From contig NC_016460.1 in assembly GCF_000226115.1 (NCBI RefSeq), positions 1,116,001 to 1,180,000 of the forward strand: 64,000 bases of DNA, given 5' to 3'. Below are positions 11,095-22,969 of the stretch, piece after piece. The position numbers and the translations under genes are program-made. Source of the DNA: Thermothielavioides terrestris NRRL 8126 (Eukaryota > Ascomycota > Sordariomycetes > Sordariales > Chaetomiaceae). Numbering within the stretch: position 1 is the stretch's first letter; the number at the start of each line of letters is the position of its first letter. Below the pieces are notes generated by a model, which worked only from the letters and a program-made list of their open reading frames with translations, searched no databases and was not told the DNA's origin.

Positions 11095-14000
11095 AAGCGG
11101 TGGGAATATGCAGCAGCTACAGGCGCAGCCGGTTCAGCAGCGGTAGTGGTGGCCGTGGTGGCAGCGATGGCCACGCACCGGCGGGGTCGCACCTCGGGGG
11201 CCGGGCGGGCCGGGTAAGGGTGAGTGAGTGCCGGGGAGGGGTCAGGGCTGCTCCCTCTGGGGCAGCAAAATGGGGAGGGATTTGGAAAGAGGGGGTGGTG
11301 TCGTTGTTGCGGTTGGGTTTGAGCTGGACTGGACGGGGTGGGATGGGATGATAATGAGGTTGCTTTGGTTTGGTTTGTCTTGTTGGCGGGGGCAGACACG
11401 GAGGGGGTGGGGGATTGAAGGACGCGCTGGATGAGATATCGGGTTGCTGTTGCTTTTGCTTTGTTGGGTTGGGAATGGCTCGCTTTTCGGTGGTCCAACC
11501 TACCGACTCCCATCCAACCTCTTTGGTCTTTCCTCGCTTCCTCCTTTCCCCAATATCTATCACCTTTCACTTGCTTCCATCTTTCTCTTTGATTTTCTAT
11601 CCCTCCTCCGTGGTTTTCTCCTAAGTCCTCCACAATGGGCTTCTACGACGGCTCGTGAGTTACTGGCCTCTAACTAGTTCTTTTCTTTTCTTTCCGTTTT
11701 ATCTTTTTTCATGCTTTCCATGCTTGCACATGGGATGCGATGAGAGATGAGACAGAAATTGGGAGGTGGAAAGGTGGGCTGCAAGATTGTGTTATGGAAA
11801 GCCCTGAAGGGAAGACTGATCGTTCCTAACAACCCGCGAGGGCTCGTGTCTTGTGTCTTTTTCTTTGCCTTGGCTTTGCCTTTGCTTTGCTTTGCTTACT
11901 GGCTGGCAGACCTTGTGCCTGGGTGGATAAGTGCTTACCGTTCCAGGGGAGGCTACTCTTGACTAGATTGACGCAAAAATTACTCTTCTCTTCTCGCTCG
12001 GTTCGGTATGCTGTCGTTGAATGGCTTCTCCCGGGGGTGGGGGGGGGGCGATCCGGGCTGCGGGATGGCTTTTTGCTGGTTCCGGGTGGCACGTCTCCTA
12101 ATTTCACGAGCAAGTTGTCGTCGATGGGACAGCTTCAGCAGATTACAGATAAAAGCGAATTTAAGCCTTTCCCTTTCGTCTCTTCTACTAGATTCTCCTT
12201 CTCGATGATGCTGGACTGTAACTTCCCACGGGTTTGTCGTTGTCTACCAGGGTGCTGTTGCTTGAGTCGCCTTTAACTGAGCGGTAATCTCCTACCTTAC
12301 TGTGTGCCTCTTGCATCCTTTCATCTTAGACCTTACCTTGTACCTCTCCCGGCATCTATCTTCCATCTCGCATCTAACCCCTTATCACGGAGCTTTCCCG
12401 TTCGGCTTTGAATAGCTCAATGCTTAGACAATCGAGATAGATACACCCCTGAAGGGCCAGCATTGGGATGTACTCAACAACGGAGCAACGGTTTTCCTCC
12501 CTTTTCTGTTTGATTCAGCAGACAGCGGTCCCCAACCCATTGGTGCGTCAACAAAGAACTCGGCATCTGCCTGCACGGTCTAATAACATCCGACAGAACG
12601 GTGCGAAGTGCAGCCGCGGCTGAGCAACGGTATTGGCTAATGTGAGGTTCTTTTGATGGGGGTAGTGTGGGGGGCGGGATGCAACTTTCCCAGGGGAAAA
12701 GGGGAGGAGAAAAATGAAGTTGACTTGTAGCTTTTCCGTTTTTCCTAACGGTAGCGTAGCGCAGCAGGAGACGAGCCAAACAAGTGAGTGATGCGAGATT
12801 GCCTTCTTGGGCATACTCTGCAGAGCATCCGAAAGTTTGCGCTATTGAGGTTGGGCGTGTCTGGCGCCGCTTGACCTGTGGGTTGACTTTCTTTGTCTTT
12901 GTCTTGGGCGGGGAGGTGGGCGAGGAAAAGGGGGCGGCGCGCCGCCGCCTTCTCGGGGCTGCTCTACTACCCCATTCCTCACTCGCTCCGGTTTTTGGTC
13001 TATCCGTCTGCCTGTCCGTCGCGCTTGTCCGTTGCGCTACCATCCCCGCTGACCTAAGAAGAGACAACGATACGACATCGTATTCCGGGGGCGTTCGCCG
13101 TCTGGCTGAGACGGACCGGGGGGAAGGGGGGAAGGGGAAGGGGGGCGATATCTGGCTGGGCTCGCACCCCATAGTTACCCACCCACTCTCCGTCTGTGTC
13201 CCCCGAAAGTGCCAGCGAGTCGGACAACATCTTTGCTCGGCCCGAACGACATGTTCCTCCCAAGTCACGTACGCCAAGTGTCCTGCTTGCATCGAGCTGT
13301 CGGACCGCGGAAAGGCGGAAGGGAAAGGGAAGCATGCAGACAGATAGACAGCAAGCGAGCAAGCAAACAGGACGGCAGAGATGATGCGGGAATATCGTGG
13401 CAGTAGCTTAGTAGGGGCGCAGATCGCTTTTCCAGCTTCCATTTTCTTCAACTCCGCCACGCGGGAGGAGGGGGAAACCAGCATGCGGCGATCGGGTGGC
13501 GTCCCATGGTCTCCCGGCCAAGAGAGGGGGCGTCGGGTTGCTGGAGATATCCGGGAAGCAGACGCGAATACCGGGAGCAGGGCTGTAATCTGTAGCTAGT
13601 TTAACCCCCCCTTCTTTCCCCTCCCTCATCTCGCCCGTTTCCCTGGCACCCGGATGATGGATCCATCCAGGTCATGTGCGCCACGCCAATCACAGACGCA
13701 GTCCGATGGGGGAGGGGGGTTGTTTCGTTTGGGTAGCAAGGGGCGGGCGGTCCTCCTGCACGCGCGAGCATGCATATGCGGATCTGGACTAGCTCAATCT
13801 GTGAAGGAGCCGTCTCCAATGTCCGATGGGCCGTGAGCGGCCAGCCTGTCTCTGCAGAGCATGCGCGCCTGGTGCTTTTCCTACGGGTCGGGACGCGGCA
13901 TGTACTGCGGTAGGTCGCTCTGGGAAGAAAAGCTGGCACTACAGGGCCGGCCCGGGAGCGGGTTACCTTTCGCCCGCCTGACGCGGCTTGTGGGATTCAT

Positions 14001-15255
14001 CCGCGGGTCGGGACATGGGGGGAAGGCCGACTGGACGGATGACTGCAGGAGGGCTACGGCGCTTTGGGAAGCTGAAGGGGGCTTGTGCATTTGCACTGTG
14101 TTGCGGTATCGTCTTCTCCTGAGCATGTACCAAAGGAGCGGGTAGCCCGGGAGTGTCCTGTCGTAACGGCGCCGGGGAGTGTCCCCAACATAACGGAGCC
14201 CGAGCCCGGTTTGGCTTGCGGCGGGATATCTCGACGATCATGTAACGTGATAGACCGAGCTCGGCCTCCGGCTCGCAAGATCCTGCACCCGCCGAGCCTC
14301 GAGTTACCTCGCACAACATCCTTTCCCTTGACTGAATACGGGGCTTTGGTCACGGGTTACGGACGCGCGGTTAGGCACCGGATGCCCCGTTGGGCATTAT
14401 CAGAAAGTGACGCGGACTCTATCGGCACCGGCGCAGGAAGCACGGAGCCCCGTCTCGAGTCCTGAAGACTCCATCGGCTCACGTGAATATTTAGAACGCA
14501 CTGCCTGTTGTGTTATAGTACAGACAGGCGATACAAGGAGTCTGCTCAGGTTGCTGGTCGCCCATGGACAAATATGCCATGGGCAATGCTGCCCGCTCGC
14601 TGGGCGTTGACATTGCGGTAACTGATGCTGACAGTACCATCGCTAGAGGCGGCCGCAATAGCAAAAGGCGGTGCCAGCACGGCTAGGCTTCCGTTGGTCT
14701 CCTCGGCAAAGGACATAACACCCGATGATACTAGAGGGGGAACCAACAACACCAGATCTGGGCACAACCTCCCTCCGTGGTGGGTTCCTGGCAAGCTGTG
14801 CGCCGTGATGGCTCCAGTATGCCCCATACCCTTCATTGTCCCTGCGGCACTCCGCGTCCAAAGGGGAAGGGTATGTCCCATATCTGCACCAGGAGGTCGC
14901 GCCGTGCGCTGTTCGAGAGGCAACGACGGAAGGCTTCCGTGATGCCCATGTGACCGCTGAGGATCAGACGTCTTCTTCCGTTTGTTCTGTGCTCCGTGCT
15001 CGCGGCCTGCCGCCGCTGACTCGTTCGCCAGATCAAACCCGTACAGGTGATTGCGGGAGATGTCAGCTCTTGCAACAGGCTGGCGTCTCTGCCGCTTCTG
15101 GAGAAACCGAGGACCTGTGAAGACAAGATGATCCGAGTATCGCGACTCGTGCACAACAATGATGCAGAAACCAGCATCCTTGTGTTGACCTGGCCCTGAG
15201 CGTTCGGCGGCGCCGAGGTGGGATGATGCCGTAAGTGGGCGTGACACCCGCACCG
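11095..15255. other. Intergenic region without a supported complete gene
   Basis: Mostly low-complexity G- or C-rich DNA (G runs near 12030-12050 and 13110-13145) with overlapping chance ORFs on both strands. The largest, 12474-13484 on the minus strand, lacks family features. Two points stand out: a possible first exon at 11635, and weak WD-repeat-like stretches in two minus-strand frames at about 14640-15180. Both are treated separately. Confidence 0.5.
11635..11654 (+). other. Possible orphan first coding exon (MGFYDGS)
   Basis: A strongly pyrimidine-rich leader is followed by CCTCCACAATGGGC, a good fungal start context. After 20 coding bases comes GTGAGT, a consensus donor. I could not find a convincing second exon downstream; 11655-12300 has CTAAC-like and YAG sites but no protein-like frame. 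It may be a small gene with short exons, a leader-only transcript, or chance. Confidence 0.25.
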
Positions 15256-16581
15256 TCAATCCCCATCGCTCGAGGCATCGCCGTCTCCTGGGATGAAGTC
15301 TGTGCCATGCTCGTCCGCGGCGCTGTCCATAGCCTTGCTACCATCCTGGGGTTTGTTTGTGAGCTTATCCCCTTCCTCGCCATCTTCGCCCTCAACTTCG
15401 GACTCATCCACTTCTCCATCACCGCTTGATCCGATCCCCTCTTCTTCTTCTTCCTCCTCCCCCTCGTCGTCCTCACTCCCCGGAGCCCCAATTTCCCCGC
15501 CATCATCCTCCCCGCTCTCCTCACTCTCCTCATCGCTACTACTACTCCCCTCCAGCCTACCTCTCTTCCTCTTCCTCCCGCTCCCACCGGCCCCCACCAC
15601 CACGCCCTCCTCGACCTCCCCCTTCCTCACAAACACGTAACTCCTCGCGGGCCTGTCCTCGCCCCGCCAGGCGCGCGACGCGACCTCGCCGCGGCGGTTG
15701 CGCACGACGCCGAGGGTGCGGGCGTGCGCGTAGCCCGGGTAGGCGGCGGCGGCGAAGCGGAAGCTGCGCTGCACGGCCAGGCCGGCGTGGCGGGCCAGGT
15801 CGCGCACGTTCCACAGCGTGTAGGGCTCGCCCTCGAACAGCGTGACGACGATGCTGCCGCCCGGCGCCAGCGACGCCTGCGCCCGCCGGAAGAAGGCCAC
15901 CAGCAGCTCCTGGTTGCGGCGCACCTGCCGGTTCACGTCGGTCGACTTGCCGCCCGTGTGCGGGAAGTTGAAGATGATGCGCTGCATGGCGCCGGTGGTG
16001 GCGGCGGCCGGCGGCGTGGGGTGGTGCTGGTGATGCTGGCCAGGCGAGTGGTCTTGGGCTTGAGATATGGGTGGTGGTGGTTGCTGTTTTTGTTGCTGTT
16101 TGGTGGTGAAGGCGGGCAGCTTGGTCGCGTCGATGCCGTAGAGCAGGCGGCAGTGCGGGTGGGCGGGCGACTCGATGACGGCAACGTTGGCGCCGACGTG
16201 CGGGTATTTGGCGGAGAGCTCGGCGAAGTCTTTCTCGAGCACGGTGGCGGTCACGTTCGTGCAGTGGTGGTGGGTGATCAGGGAGGCGGCGAACGAGAGG
16301 TCGCCCTCGCCGACGAGGAGGATGGAGTCGGTCGGGGAGAAGGGGATGGTGGGTTTCTGGTTTTGCTGCTGGTGCGCCTTCTTGTTGTTACTGTTGTTGT
16401 TGTTACCCGGCTTCGTCGTCGTCTTTTGCTTCTTGGTCGCCGGCGGGCCGGACCCGGCCTTGGTCCCTGGTTTTGCTCCAGAATCCGATCCCGGCCCGGA
16501 CTTGGCGCCGGCGGCGGCTGCTTTCTGCTGCTGCTTAACGGCCTTGACGGCGTGCTGCAGCAATCCGCGCCGTTTAGCCAT
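15256..16581 (-). CDS. BMT5: BMT5-like 25S rRNA (uridine-N3)-methyltransferase
   Basis: A single exon of 441 aa. Known members of this Rossmann-fold family (BMT5-like domain, formerly DUF2431) methylate a uridine of large-subunit rRNA in the nucleolus using S-adenosylmethionine. Visible hallmarks are a Lys/Gln/Asn-rich N-terminus (1-80), SAM-binding GEGDLSF at 91-97, NFPHTGGKSTD at 205-215 with the following NQELL helix, FEGEPYTLW near 249-257 and the typical YPGYAHARTLG at 281-291. A Gln/His/Pro-rich insert lies at about 160-197. The last 100 residues are extremely acidic (Ser/Asp/Glu), as in nucleolar ribosome-biogenesis factors. The ATG at 16581 begins MAKRRGLLQHA, the expected basic start. 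Large open frames on the other strand are GC-rich shadows. No intron is needed. Confidence 0.88.
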   Translation of the reverse strand: MAKRRGLLQHAVKAVKQQQKAAAAGAKSGPGSDSGAKPGTKAGSGPPATKKQKTTTKPGNNNNSNNKKAHQQQNQKPTIPFSPTDSILLVGEGDLSFAASLITHHHCTNVTATVLEKDFAELSAKYPHVGANVAVIESPAHPHCRLLYGIDATKLPAFTTKQQQKQQPPPPISQAQDHSPGQHHQHHPTPPAAATTGAMQRIIFNFPHTGGKSTDVNRQVRRNQELLVAFFRRAQASLAPGGSIVVTLFEGEPYTLWNVRDLARHAGLAVQRSFRFAAAAYPGYAHARTLGVVRNRRGEVASRAWRGEDRPARSYVFVRKGEVEEGVVVGAGGSGRKRKRGRLEGSSSSDEESEESGEDDGGEIGAPGSEDDEGEEEEEEEGIGSSGDGEVDESEVEGEDGEEGDKLTNKPQDGSKAMDSAADEHGTDFIPGDGDASSDGD

Positions 16582-18819
16582 GAGAAGTGTTGACGATGGA
16601 TTGCTGCAGTCGAGATGCGGGGATTGTGAGAGCGCCGAGCGGGAGGTGACGTCGTCGGGCTCGGTGCTGATCCGTCGCAGGAAGTTGTCGGGATGGGGAT
16701 GGGCAAGGGGCAGCTCCGGGCGGCCGGAAGTTCGGCATTGGCTGCAAAAGGAAAGAAGAAAAAAAAAGTGAAGCTTGACTTCCTAGCTCCCGAGTCCCGC
16801 TTGCTCGGGACCAGCCGCCAGCTGTGGGTTCTGGAGCACGTACCCTGCTGCTTGGCCGGGGGTTGTATTGGACAGCAAGCGCCAAGCGGGGCGTTAAGGT
16901 ACCGAGCGTTGCCGCGGCGGCGCACCAACATCACCCACGACGGCACGGCGTCTGCTGTGTCAGAGGCAGCCGTGGGCTCGGGATTGTGACACTCGTCGCA
17001 CACATCTATGTTGGTTCTTTAACTCTTATCTGGTTTCTTCTGTGATGCTGCGCGCTCTGTTTCTGTGTCTGTTTCCGTTTCAGCCGGATCTTTCTAAAAC
17101 GCTGTCTACCATCGCTATGTGCCCGGGTGTACGGAAGTACTGCATTACATTCGGTACTGTATTCTGTACTCATTAGACCGGCAGCGCCGGCTTCCCCGGA
17201 GCTGCAGCAGTTTATGAAAAGTCTGTTCCATTCAAACACTGTCCAGGTCACTGGGCATAACAATGTTTGAGCCAGGGAGAGGATGTAAACTCGGACAGCG
17301 ACGTGAGGGATGAAAACGACTTCCAGACACCGACAACCGTCCACAGCAACTGTCCGCCCGGAGCCCGCATCTCTACACAGTAGATCCAGTCGAGCAGGCA
17401 GTCGAGACGTTGACACTAAGTAAATAAAATGCCTGAACTGCAGCTGCCACCGCGTTACTGCAAATTGGTTGTGACGAACTTGGCCTCGTCCTCTTTGCCT
17501 TTCTTCCCCACAAACACGACTCCGGGCGAAAACGGGCCAATGGGCCTGCTTGCCACTTTTCGCGACCTCGAGCGGCGCTGCAATGAGAGCATCTTACACA
17601 GCAGGCGATAGAATTAAGCAGATGGCATAGCGTTTTACATGCGTAGCTAGGTTGGAATGATAATAAGCAGAACAATAACTGCCTTCGTAGCCCATCCTCC
17701 ACACAATAATTACAATGTGGTGTGGCTTGTGAGTCGTATTCGAAAATGCGGGCAAAGCCGGCCCCGGCAAGCTCAGCCGCCTGTTCCTGATCGGGAAGGA
17801 GAGCAAGCGCTCTGATTGGCCCGTGACTCGGTTAAGCCTCAGTGGAGCCCTGGCTCCTGGCTGCTGGCTGGCTGGTTGCCAGAGCCGGCCCTCGCTGCAG
17901 GGGAGTCAGGGTGGGTAAGGTACCGTATTAGGTAACCGGGGGCTGCGTTGGTCCGCCAGTGGGAAAACCAGCGGCCAGCGAATGCAGGTCTCTTACTGCG
18001 CATGTGTATTGTCAGGACCTGACCTGCACAATAGGGCGATGCCTCTGTTGACGGGCAGAGCGAGAAACAATTGTTGAGGGCCTGGCGATCTATTGACCTA
18101 TTCACGCCGCTCTCGTCCTATTGTCTCGTTCGCCTCTTGCACCGGCCTGCCCTGCCGCCTGGCAACTATTAAATCGGTGCTTCCGCTCCCATCTCTCGAC
18201 TCTCGACCTTCGACTTCCCAACTCTCATCTTCCATCTCGCATCTGGCATCTCTTCCTTTCGCAGTCGACTGCACATTGCACCGCAACCGCACTGCATACA
18301 TACATCGCCGGTCATCGTCGGTCGTCACACTTCTCTCTCACTCTCTTTCAGCCTCCCTTCTCATCAACCCCATCGACCCATCGACCCTTGCGCTGTTGTC
18401 TGTAGCCACATCTTGACAGGCTCTCTTCGCCTCATTTCACTCGAGACGGCGCATCCGCAGGTTTGATCGCAACGGCTTTCTTCTGTCTCTTCGCAGTTTT
18501 CGGTCTGGACCGCTGCTGCTGGCATTGCCGCACCCGATTTTCAACCTGCACCATTTCAACACAATTCCAATCCACCACCAACCGTCTCTCTCCCCCTCCA
18601 CTTCTTCAATTCCAGATCTGGGCCCCAATTTCATCTTCTCTCCTCGGCCTTAGCGGTTGGGCCATCGACGTCTCGGGCAAGCTTTTGCAAGTCAAGTCCG
18701 AACAAAGCACTTATACCTCGCGCACCGACTGTGTCCGCGCCGACCCAACAGCCACCGGCATCAACGGTCGCTCTCGTCATCACCAGCACTCTAACAACAC
18801 CTCCCACTACATCAACACG
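16582..18819. other. Divergent intergenic region between BMT5 and the 18820 gene
   Basis: Contains the BMT5 promoter on the left and, from about 18110 to 18819, a long C/T-rich promoter and leader for the gene starting at 18820 (repeated CTCTCGAC, CATCTCGCATCT, CACTCTCTTTC). The frame of the downstream gene stays open upstream to 18463 but has no good start before 18820. Nothing else is recognised. Confidence 0.5.
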
Positions 18820-21090
18820 ATGAGCCATCACAACCTTCTCACGTCCGACATTCCGGAGATGGATGACGCCGCTTCCATGGACACTCCACTCAGCAACCCT
18901 GCCGGGCCTACCCGCGCCTCCACCACCACCAGCGGCAGAGGCAGAGGACGTGGCCGCTGGGCTCGCGTCAAGAATGCCAGAGTCACCAAGACCGCTCAGC
19001 CGCGCGCTTCAGCCGGTCGTGGCCGCCGCCAGAAAGTCTACGACTCGCTCAAGATCCAGGCCGCCCACGAGCGTGCCCAAGAACTCAAGCAGGCCTTCGC
19101 AGCCGTCGGGAAGCTGGTTAAGCCGGCAGTCCAGGAGATTGCCGACCGTTCCATCAACGAGCTGCTCGAGGACCCCGCTGCCTTCGAAATGGTGCCCGAA
19201 TATGCCACCACCAAGACTTTTCTCCGCAAGCGCCGCGACGACACCATCAAGCTGGAAGATGTCCGCCTCAAGCACCGCCTGGCTATGATAGAGCACGTCT
19301 ACAAGGCCGAATGCCAAAAAGCTCACGAGGCCTACACCGTAAGTGTCACCAGCCCCTCTACCCTGTGTTGCCACCTCGGCCCTGTTGACTAACCGATGTT
19401 TTCGCTCCCGAAACAGACCAAACTCGCCGAGCTGTGCGAGGACAGATACGGCCAGCTCCTACAACAACTCGACATTCTCGAGTACCTCTTCAACAACAGG
19501 CTGCCTGTTGATGTGAGTCCTGTCGTCTCGGTTTTGACTCGCTGTCCTTACTGACTTGTCCGCCCTCGCCCGAAAAGCTGCCCGCACTTCCCGACGATCG
19601 GTATCTCTTCCGGGAGATCACCGAAGAGGACGCCAAGTGGCAGGGCGTCTTCTACCAGACCCGGGACGGCATCGAGGTCCCCCACTCCGGCGAGACCATC
19701 TCCCAGCTGATGGTCAAGCCGCAGACCCTTCCGCTGGAGGCGCTGAAGCGGAAGGCGGACGGCCAGCCGGACGGCCAGCCGGCGCCCAAGGCGGCCGCCG
19801 TCGCCAAGGACGACGACGCGGTGGCCCCGATGCCCCGCCACACGGCCGGCCTCCTCGGTGCCGTCGAGGCCATCGAGGAGAGCGCGGCGACGACGCCAGA
19901 CTCGGGCTCCATTGCCCCGACGCCGACCCCCGCCGCCGAACCCGCCGAGGAAGCCGCCGCCGACCGGGCCCGCCAGCACGCCGCCACGGGGTCCGAAACC
20001 CCCGCGGACGGTCCCGACCTCCCAATTCCCCGTGGCGCGACGGCGCCAGACGAATACGGCGTTCGTCTCATCTCGAGGAGGGCGACGCGCATGGACCTGC
20101 CCAACAACAGGGTCATGCTGCCCAACCTCTTCGAGTGGGACGACCTCGACATCGGCTTCCGGGACTCGACCAACTGCGCCCAGAAGGGCGCCACCAAGCA
20201 GCGCCGCGGCAAGTACCTGGGCCGGCCCGGCTCAAACTTCATGTTTGTGGACCGCCGGGCCGGCATCTGGGACTCGACCCTGGCCGAGGGCGAGCTGGAC
20301 GAGGAGCTGGTGAAGAAACACAATCTTCACCCGGCGTACGGCCTCGCCCTCCCCAACTCGGTCAACGAGTGGGAGCCGCCGAAGCCCGTCGTGAGCGGTT
20401 GGAAGCCCGTCGTCTTCGTCGCCCCCAACGGGGACACCTTCCACTCGTCGCGGACCATCGAGTCCGCCCGGATCGACGCCGAGACGGACGCCGTCGAGAC
20501 CCGGATGAAGGTCGCGCACCTGGTGCGCACCTTCTGCGAGCAGGAGGGCATCCCGGAGGAGGAGGTCGCGCCAGACCGGGAGCTCGTGCAGAGGAAGCGG
20601 GCAGAGGTGTTGGCCGCCCGGGGCATCGACCCCGCCCAGCTCAGCGAGCCTGAGCCCTCCCCGCCGGCCGCGCCGTCTCCTGCGGCGGCCGAGCCGCCCG
20701 CCGCTGGAGACGCCGCCGGTCTGGCCCAATTCGCCGACGCCGTCCTCAGCGCCGCCGCTGTCGTCGATGCCGAGGAGGAGGCCGCCCGCATGGCCGCGCC
20801 AAAGCGCGCCCAGGCGTCCCGCCCCTACGACGCCATCCGGGACGTCTTCACCGACAGTCCCCCCACCCGCCACCCTTCTCCGCCCGCTCCGGCTGCCGTC
20901 GACACGAGCAGCCTCTCCTGTCTCGCAGACGCCGCCCTGCAGCCGGAGCCTCCCATCGTCGCGCGGCCCGAGCCTCCGCGGACCAACGATTTTCTGCGGA
21001 CGGCGCTGAACACCGAGCCGCCCGCCTTCCAGCCCGCCATGCCGGCACCTCCCCCTGGCCCGCCCCTCCCGCCGCCTCCGCCGCCTCCGC

Positions 21091-21125
<35 letters not shown>

Positions 21126-21965
21126 ACCGCAGCCCCCGGCCCCATCCTCGCCCAAGCGCCGCAGCCGGCCTCGGGCCGAACTCCATTTTCCAACCCGGGG
21201 ACCGCCAAGGCCCTTCCGGCGCTGCGCCCCATGCGGAGCCTGCTCAACGAGCCTCCGTCGCTCACCGAGCCGCAGGGCAGCACGGCTCTGCTCCACGGCA
21301 CCATGGTGACCTCGAACAGCGGTGCATACTTCCCACCAGCGGCGAGCCGGCCTTACCATAACAGCTACTCGCTCCAGGAGTCGTCGGCCCGCCCTATGCA
21401 GCCGGTCATGCCGCAGCAGCTGCTCGGCAACCCGCTCCAAGCGCCGCCCCTCGCAGCCGCGCCCATGGGATCGGCCCCTCCTCGGCGAATGAGCCCATAC
21501 CCGGTCTCCCCCCCTCCTTACCACCCGCACGCTGTCCCTGCACCGGTGCCGCCAATGGGGACCCAGCCCCCCCTCCACCTCCAAGGAGCGCCGCAGCCTC
21601 TCGCACCAGCAGCGATCCCGAGCGCTCGCCCCCTTCCCGGCAGCTCCTCCGCGACGTCCGCCGCCCTGCCCCCAGCTTCGTCGAAATACCGCAAGCTCGA
21701 ACCAGCGCCGACTCCTCCCCATCGGCTCTCGTATTCCGGCAATGGACAGGAGTTGCGGACAGTCCAGTTCGACTACCGCGAAGCGATTAAGGATTACACG
21801 CCAGTCGAAGCTCCGCCGCGGAGTGGTCCCACTCAGATTAGGGGTTGGACCCACAACAACATCAAGAAGGCGGCTCCCCGGCCGACCTCCTCTTCGTCCA
21901 AGGGCGACGCTGGTGGAAGCGCGGTGCCCGGCGCTGGTGCCAGCTCAGATGAGCCGTCCGTTTAG
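18820..21965 (+). CDS. Large conserved-looking protein of unknown function, Pro/Ala-rich C-terminal half
   Basis: Exons 18820-19338, 19417-19512 and 19578-21965 (1000 aa to the first stop). Both introns have GTAAGT/GTGAGT donors and an actaac/actgac branch, and keep phase 0. The start context is ATCAACACGATGAG. The N-terminus has a Gly/Arg-rich segment (SGRGRGRGRW near 40-50) and then a compact, probably helical region (about 70-240) with heptad-like KAHEAY...LCEDRYGQLLQQLDILEYLFNN. A second ordered segment at about 360-520 includes NNRVMLPNLFEWDDLDIGFR and GSNFMFVDRRAGIWDS. Beyond about 600 it is mostly low complexity, with polyPro and (PA)n near 21060-21130. I do not recognise the family. 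A chromatin or transcription role would fit the RG-rich and disordered make-up, but that is only inference. The frame reopens directly after the TAG. Confidence 0.8.
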
Positions 21966-22613
21966 AACGCGGATGGCGGAGATGGCCCGCGCGCTGGTGT
22001 TGCAACCAGGACACGAACCAGGAAGCGCGCTCGGGAAGATGACGACGACGACGATAGAGCGCGGGAGAAGAAGGTAAAGGTGGCTGGTCCCACCCTCTCT
22101 TTGGCTCCTGGCCGTCCCCTGGCTTCGAAGCCAGCGTCGCAGCCCGGTCTTATACCCCTCGCACCTGCGGCACACCGAGAGGCCAGCAGCACAACAATGA
22201 CCATGCCTCCTGTCAGCACCGGCGCTGATATCGCACCAGCGAATGGAGAGTCTACGACTCGCGCCCCGCCGAAGCCCCCCGGCAAGATTGTCTTGAAGCG
22301 GAAGTCGCCGCCAGCACCAGCCGACAACTTGGCCCAAGGCGCCCTTCGGGATGAATATAGCATCCCTAATCCAGGACAATCCGCACAGGCAGGACAGGCA
22401 GCGCCTCTTCCCCCGGCCGGTGACAATGACGAGCAACAAGCCCCCACCGAGCCAGCGACCGCCAACGAAGCTCCCGCCGCTGCCGCCCCGAACTCGCCGT
22501 CCGCCCAGCCGAACGTTCTCCAGCCCAAGAAGAGGTCGAGGACCCGGGCTCTGGCCTCTGCTCCGGTGCCGAACAGGAGCCCTTACAACTTGCGCCGCCG
22601 TCGCGGAGCATAG
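21966..22613 (+). pseudogene. In-frame 215-codon continuation beyond the TAG stop
   Basis: Directly after TAG (21963-21965) the same frame runs open to TAG at 22611-22613. It encodes protein-like sequence: a basic/acidic patch (RTRTRKRARE followed by six Asp, then REKKVKV), a Pro/Ala-rich linker, PKKRSRTRAL and a terminal SPYNLRRRRGA, so two candidate nuclear localisation signals. Composition and codon use match the upstream exon. Explanations: a nonsense change (CAG to TAG would be a RIP-like CpA to TpA change), readthrough, or a missed intron. Donor GTCCGT at 21956 joined to an acceptor ending at 22009 or 22021 removes the TAG in frame, though no branch site is evident. A separate short gene from the ATG at 22200 is less likely. 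Confidence 0.6.
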
Positions 22614-22792
22614 ATTGCGACTTCGGCCTCCGCTCCCTCCCGCTAACCCCCCGGGAGTGTGAACAATTATCTGAAGAAATACTTCGCCGAATTCAGAGAA
22701 GAAAGGCTGCGCAATTGAGAACACGTTCGGAATACCCAATTTTGGGCATGGGATGATGCATCAGCTTGTCACGATTGGGGCGGCAAGACGAT

Positions 22793-22969
22793 GAGATGAG
22801 CTCTCAAGTGCCCTTCTTGAACGGCATCAACGGGCTGAGCGACAACAAAACGGAGATGATCTCACGTGTGTCCTTTCTGAACGGCATCAACGGGCTGGGC
22901 AACAACGAAACGGAGATGAGCTCACGTGTGTCCTTGAACGGCGTCAACTGGCTGGGCGACAACGAAACG
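22793..22969 (+). repeat. 60-bp tandem repeat, three units, frame-preserving
   Basis: Units 22793-22852 (60 bp), 22853-22912 (60 bp) and 22913-22969 (57 bp) share a GAGATGAGCTCACGTGTGTC start, a GAACGGCATCAAC core and an AACAACGAAACG end. The only length change is 3 bases, so a plus-strand frame stays open and reads a peptide of about 20 aa (core LNGINGL, end NETE) three times. Each unit has a CACGTG or a relative. Coding use is unproven because there is no good ATG. Confidence 0.85.

Noticed and set aside
12474..13484. 336-codon minus-strand ORF
   Set aside because: No family features, Ser/Pro/Arg-rich, overlaps other ORFs on both strands, no sensible splice sites.
15724..16593. 289-codon plus-strand ORF opposite BMT5
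   Set aside because: Shadow of the methyltransferase gene in GC-rich DNA; Arg/Gly/Val-rich with no motif, while the minus strand has full family hallmarks.
20232..21854. 540-codon minus-strand ORF
   Set aside because: Shadow of the 1000-aa gene; composition almost only Gly/Arg/Val from GC-rich codons.
21963..21971. Programmed stop-codon readthrough signal
   Set aside because: TAG AAC lacks the known CTA or CAR-YYA downstream contexts; readthrough stays possible but is not indicated by the motif.
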